Positions 22,973-26,770 of a stretch of 26,770 bases of DNA are shown piece after piece; within the stretch, counting starts at the first letter, position 1, and each line of letters opens with the position of its first letter. The notes under the pieces are model-generated. The model was not told the origin of the DNA, ran no database searches, and saw only the letters and a program-made list of their open reading frames with translations. The position numbers were made by a program, and so were the translations under genes. Source of the DNA: Saccoglossus kowalevskii (taxonomy: Eukaryota > Hemichordata > Enteropneusta > Harrimaniidae); NCBI RefSeq assembly GCF_000003605.2, contig NW_003124897.1, positions 560,143 through 586,912 of the forward strand, written 5' to 3'.

Positions 22973-23396
22973 TTGATATATACCTATGTTAATTTATGCA
23001 TACAAATGTTGAAATCTACTTTCATATGCTGAAACATACATAGATTTATTGATATATACATACGAATGCGTATATATACCTAAGATTGTTGATATATACC
23101 TACACTAGGAGTGCTGATTTATACCCACAAATGCTAAAATATACTTTCACGCGTCGATATATACTTGGACGTATTGATATACACCCAAGAGTGTTGATAT
23201 ATACCCATTACTAGGAATGTTAATTTATGTCTATAAACGTTAAAATATTGCCACGAATGCTTACATATATGTACCTCACAGGTGTATATAAACCCAGAAA
23301 TATAACTAATAACTTTCATATCAACCTAGGAGAGCTGATAATATTGATTTATACCTAGGAGGTGTATATAAACCTAAGAACGTTTATATTTATACG
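22973..23396 (+). repeat. 20-bp-period minisatellite, about 20 units
   Basis: The consensus unit is close to TTGATATATACCTACGAATG. Unit starts fall at 22973, 22989, 23009, 23029, 23049, 23069, 23089, 23114, 23134, 23154, 23174, 23194, 23220, 23240 and 23260. Steps are exactly 20 bp except for a short first unit and two enlarged units of 25-26 bp, both containing an extra ACTAGG-like insertion. Beyond 23280 the array becomes irregular (TGTATATAAACC variants) and fades near 23396. It starts about 70 bp upstream, in LINE orientation, of the recognisable LINE remnant, so the two may share a history. Confidence 0.92.
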
Positions 23397-23578
23397 CGTA
23401 TTCATGAACAAAATGCAAATAAAAGGCACCTAGGAGAACAGTCTACAAAATATATGAGAGCTGACTAATTCGTTTGGTCGACATACCGTCACGCGTACAT
23501 GGATCCGTGACACGAGGTGTGTCAGAACATTATTAAATCACTGTTTATGACATCCGCGGTTCAAATGCGTGATTATAC

Positions 23579-23590
23579 CACGTGATTGAT
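23579..23590 (+). promoter_or_regulatory. CACGTGATTGAT motif, copy 3
   Basis: Third exact copy of the E-box plus TGATTGAT 12-mer, preceded 12 bp upstream by GCGTGATTATAC, a half-similar string. A near copy, CACGTGATTTAT, lies at 24326-24337. Function is inferred only from the two half-motifs. Confidence 0.45.
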
Positions 23591-23935
23591 ATCTGGACAC
23601 CCGCCACTCCACGCAAGGGTCAGATGAGACAGATCGAACTAGCTATGATTTGCAAAGTTGGAGAGAGAATGGAAACTTGCCTGATTCATTCAACTTTAAG
23701 TAGGGGGAGATACGATTTAGATTTTTTAACATATACTAATCATATTAATATAATTACTACCATTTAGTAAACATTGATTCGTTGATTGAAACAACATAAC
23801 TCTCATAATTTTCATGTGCATGTACAAAGAACCATATAGAAATGAGAGCAATTCAACTTCCGAAAAACAATTCATAATGAAAAATTAAAATTAAAAAATT
23901 AAAATAAATATTAGATGTACTAGCATCGCCATAAA

Positions 23936-23953
23936 ACCATTTTTAAAAATGGT
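23936..23953. repeat. 18-bp perfect palindrome
   Basis: ACCATTTTTAAAAATGGT is its own reverse complement with no spacer. It may be a symmetric protein-binding site or chance in A+T-rich DNA. No neighbouring feature gives it context. Confidence 0.8.
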
Positions 23954-24201
23954 GTTTACTGAATTAAAGTACCAGATGAAAATCATGCTTATGAAATCAA
24001 ACATGGGCTTTTGAGAGTAATTAATCATTATTCAATGACGCATAGCGTAATTCTCTGTAGACATTTGGCGGAATATGTTTTTTTAATATTCACAACACGA
24101 TGTAAGTTAGATAATATCTGCTACAGTATGTAAACTGTCACGTGTGAATGAAATAAACACCTTATAGGTCAATATGTCGGCGACGCAAATTCGTGTAAAT
24201 G

Positions 24202-24220
24202 AAAAAAAAAAAAAAAAAAA
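24202..24220. repeat. A19 homopolymer
   Basis: Nineteen A residues. An AATAAA lies about 50 bp upstream (near 24152), so I considered a retroposed poly(A) tail. The signal is farther from the tract than usual (10-30 nt) and no parental coding sequence is recognisable upstream, so a simple mononucleotide tract is the safer call. Confidence 0.9.
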
Positions 24221-24772
24221 GAACTACGCGATTCTGCTTCCGATTTTTTCCAAGATTATTGCCTTGTATTACCTTGTCGCACATGCCTCTTAAATTCACA
24301 AGAGCAAACGCGTGACACACAGTACCACGTGATTTATTGGAGCCAATGACCGGTAACTAATTATGCATCATTTATACGCGGATTTGATTAAATTGTTGCA
24401 AAACCTTGGAACCAAGGCCCAGAGACGTTCTATTCCCACCATATGTGTTGCAAACTGAAAGTGGTGATGTGTTACCCTACGATTTACGTTTTTTTTTCAC
24501 GCGACGTTTTCTTTAAACAATATTTAAATGTCGACACATGTGTCATCTTGTGGCATTTCTGTCGAGATACTAGTATTTTTAGGTTGGAAGACTGCAGATT
24601 GACGTACGCTACGGTTCAATGATTACTCTAGGTTAATTACATGTCATGTAACTGTCACGTAGAACAAACTTATATTTATGATTTCAAGAAACGATTGCCC
24701 GAACTTCATCAAATGTAGCTCCCATGCACAAATATTGCTTCCTTGTATGACATGTTGAGTAATTAAATGGAA

Positions 24773-24781
24773 TATATAAAG
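24773..24781 (+). promoter_or_regulatory. Possible TATA box core promoter
   Basis: TATATAAAG is followed by a G+C-richer 35 bp (GTCAGGCCAGCGTGACC...), a composition typical downstream of real TATA boxes. A TCAGCTT initiator-like string lies about 53 bp downstream, farther than the usual 30. No convincing coding start follows within 300 bp, although the candidate exon at 25251 lies 470 bp away. Confidence 0.25.
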
Positions 24782-25087
24782 TCAGGCCAGCGTGACCACA
24801 AGATCCACGTTTAGAGAACAGTGTCAGCTTTTGGAATAAAGTGGGATTACCAGAAGAACTGATTGCATTTGGTTGATTTTGTAGTAGTGTATATAACTAT
24901 CCACATTGAACAAAAACGTCGCTATTAAATGGTATTATTTTGCCTTTTCACATAAACACGGCCGCTTCCACTAATAACACCTTCTGTAGTTAAGTAAGAT
25001 GAATCCCACTTTAATCTAAGTTGCCTTGATTGAGGGTAAATACCCTGTAAGGTGAAATGATTGCTAAGTGCCAAATCCACTGGGTGA

Positions 25088-25214
25088 CCAATAGCAATTA
25101 TCCGTCATGAATTATACAACAGCGGTCCGTCCAACCTGTATGTCTAATTTCAGCAGTCATTATTGTCAAAGTGGGAATAATCCGCGCATGCGTAGAATGT
25201 GATTTGTTTACAAA
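25088..25214 (+). promoter_or_regulatory. Candidate promoter: CCAAT, NRF1-like and forkhead sites
   Basis: Three sites lie in order on the plus strand: CCAAT at 25088-25092 (NF-Y), CGCGCATGCGTA at 25183-25194 (close to the NRF1 palindrome YGCGCATGCGCR), and the perfect forkhead palindrome TTGTTTACAAA at 25204-25214. They precede an ATG-opened frame at 25251. NRF1 sites are typical of TATA-less animal promoters of housekeeping genes. The motifs are visible; promoter activity is inferred. Confidence 0.33.
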
Positions 25215-25250
25215 TGGCTACGGGTTGAAGACATCGAGGCAGACGACAAT

Positions 25251-25388
25251 ATGTCGTCCCATACAGCCGGAGAAAACACGTCATTAATATATAAATATGA
25301 CGTTTATTCTTCTAACAGTCGCAGACATTGTTCCAGAAATCTGACATATAGACGGAATGTGACAGTGGAAAACGTATTAGTGGAGAAA
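25251..25388 (+). CDS. Candidate first coding exon of an unknown gene
   Basis: An ATG at 25251 opens 46 codons (MSSHTAGENTSLIYKYDVY..., then YRRNVTVENVLVEK) ending at GAGAAA|GTAAGT, a good splice donor with GT at 25389-25390. The frame is open from just after a stop at 25200-25202, and without splicing runs on to a stop at about 25545-25547. The product is polar and basic, with no signal peptide, membrane segment or motif I recognise. A plausible promoter lies 40-160 bp upstream, and local composition is less A+T-rich than its surroundings. Possible downstream exons exist (25880-25934 and from 26219) but their phases do not join cleanly, so no complete model can be given. It may be a real first exon or a chance frame. 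Confidence 0.28.
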
Positions 25389-26476
25389 GTAAGTCACGGA
25401 AAACCATGTGATTTTAATCACCTATTTAAGGGGTTCGGACTCCATACTGAATTGTCACAATTTTTTCTTAATGAGCTGAAAGGACATATACTCAAAATTG
25501 TCAAAAACTTTGGAAAAATGTTCAACATTGGTACCCTGACACCATAGCTATAAAACAAAAAAATACATTTAACAAAATCAACAGACAACCGACTTTTACA
25601 ATTCATCGAAGAATTTAGATGCGCCAGGTAACACGAATCACCTGGCAGCCTCATTCGTTGTAACTTATATCGGTTGGCATAGTATTCCAGCATTACATAA
25701 CATAATATCTGCATCCACGGTGCGAGTAGCGCAGTTTCCACGGAGATTCTCCGCAGAGTAACACCAATAATCGAAGGATAACAAAGGTTATATCGGTACT
25801 CCCACGTACATGATAATTATATTCACTTGTGTCAGATTAGAGATTTCGACAATCTTACCTCAACATATTCAACTTACAGGTGTCAGCGTTTATCGTCTGC
25901 CATGCTAATTTGAAGGTCACGCGAGATCACGAATGTAAGTTTGAGTTCTCACGTGCCCATTTTATAAAACTTATTGTAGTAGGCCTAGGACAAGCATAGC
26001 AATAGAGGAGAGGGGACTATGAACTGATATCTTACTTTGATACCTATGGGATCCTTGAAATGTGTGAATTGAATCTCGTTTAATCAAACAAGAATATACT
26101 AGACTCCAAACGCTGTATATAATCACACATGTAACGAGATCCCGCGAGACTTTGCTGCAGTTTGCTGAGCTTGATAGATTGTAAACATAATTACCGGTGA
26201 TGTCTATTTCATCCACAGTACATTTGATGAAGAATTACTGAAAACTCAAGCAGACCGCAAACAGATTAGATTCGCATATCTGATTGCAAATTGTAGATCG
26301 TTGAGTAGTAGCTAGCTATAGGTTGGTTCATATGTTGTCTCATCAGGTTACTGAACACTAATGTACGTATTAGCAGTTATGTTGCATTTTCCCTTAAAAT
26401 CCCTAAAATTTCAAAATATTCTGACCAAACGACAAAAAGATTTTATTACAACACTACATCACCGTGACTCTACACC
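25389..26476. other. Downstream sequence with possible but unproven exons
   Basis: No assured gene. A minus-strand frame at 25418-25741 (about 107 codons, opening on GTG) matches nothing known and probably reflects chance. Two acceptor-like sites on the plus strand, AACTTACAG ending at 25879 and TCTATTTCATCCACAG ending at 26218, precede short open stretches. An E-box lies at 25950-25955. Confidence 0.4.
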
Positions 26477-26770
26477 TATACTCACTAGGTGACACCTTTT
26501 TCAACCACTATACCTACCATTTGACTCGTCAACTAACCTATACTCACTATCAAACACCCTTCCAAACCCATCGGTACCTAATATTTGACACCCTTTTTCA
26601 ACCCATCTATACTCACTATCAAAAACCCTTCTAACCCCATCAGTAGTCAATATTTGACACCTTTCTTCAAGCCATCTATACTCACTACCAAACACCCTTC
26701 TAAACCCATCAGTACCTAATATTTGACACCCTTGTTCAACCCATCTATACTCACTGTCAAACACCCTTCC
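26477..26770 (-). repeat. 69-bp higher-order minisatellite, cut by the window end
   Basis: TATACTCAC recurs at 26477, 26539, 26608, 26677 and 26746: steps of 62 then three of exactly 69 bp. Each 69-bp unit is itself a dimer. A 34-bp half (TATACTCACTATCAAACACC..., ending AAACCCATC) and a 35-bp half (AGTACCTAATATTTGACACC..., ending CAACCCATC) align along their length. It is therefore a higher-order array built on a roughly 34.5-bp ancestor. Because 69 is divisible by three, the minus strand stays open for 87 codons and spells a 23-residue repeat (RVFDSEYRWVEKGCQILGTD-like). This is expected by chance for some frames and is not taken as a gene. The array continues beyond the window. Confidence 0.96.

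Larger units (their letters stand above)
23397..25087. other. Spacer with no recognisable gene
   Basis: No exon or RNA gene recognised. It holds the third CACGTGATTGAT copy, an 18-bp palindrome at 23936-23953, two further CACGTG sites (24139, 24326), an A19 tract, and a TATA box at 24773. The frame at 23582-23767 is 61 codons, opens on GTG and is unrecognised. Confidence 0.5.

Noticed and set aside
23551-23580. tRNA T-arm-like string CGCGGTTCAAATGCGTG
   Set aside because: The five-base stem does not pair around TTCAAAT, and no A box, acceptor stem or anticodon arm is present.
24150-24220. Poly(A) tail of a processed pseudogene
   Set aside because: The AATAAA is too far from the A19 tract, no coding remnant is upstream, and no target-site duplication was seen.
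25418-25741. 107-codon minus-strand frame
   Set aside because: It opens on GTG rather than ATG, lies antisense to the better-supported plus-strand signals and resembles nothing known.
26501-26764. 87-codon minus-strand repeat protein
   Set aside because: The frame is open because the repeat period is a multiple of three and one unit lacks stops. This alone does not indicate coding.

Overview
The window looks like non-coding or gene-poor nuclear DNA from an animal, probably a marine invertebrate (mollusc-like, but the clade is not settled). It is strongly A+T-rich (roughly two-thirds, by eye) and CpG is not obviously depleted. It carries several unrelated minisatellites, a decayed non-LTR retrotransposon and no prokaryote-style gene packing. 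The longest open frames are only about 90 to 115 codons, occur on both strands, and mostly cross repeats or A+T-rich spacer. I could not recognise any intact protein-coding gene, tRNA, rRNA, snRNA, known miRNA or CRISPR array.

Layout. Positions 1 to about 8950 are essentially featureless A+T-rich spacer, with a tandemly duplicated POU-type octamer near 7.8 kb and a possible degenerate repeat at 8.2-8.6 kb. Around 9.0-9.6 kb is a small island of regulatory-looking sequence: a perfect RFX X-box, an inverted CCAAT box, and a 19-bp CG-rich inverted repeat. From 12.6 to 14.1 kb there is a cluster of tandem repeats (23-24 bp, CATAT microsatellite, 23 bp). A possible Tc1-like transposase scrap lies immediately after the first array. 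A 32-36-bp minisatellite fills 17.8-18.2 kb. At 22.2-22.9 kb, on the minus strand, lies the 3' end of a CR1/L2/Jockey-type LINE, the best-supported protein homology in the window. A 20-bp-period array follows it at 23.0-23.4 kb. At 25.09-25.39 kb a CCAAT box, an NRF1-like site and a forkhead site precede an ATG-opened frame that ends in a good splice donor. This is the only plausible, but unproven, first exon. The window ends inside a 69-bp higher-order minisatellite.

There is no operon or pathway to describe. The most unusual signals are an exact 12-mer, CACGTGATTGAT, found three times at widely separated positions, an apparent excess of CACGTG, three perfect CRE octamers, the dimeric 69-bp satellite, and a compact hairpin-rich block at 19.4 kb. 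I see no clear evidence of a new multi-gene system.
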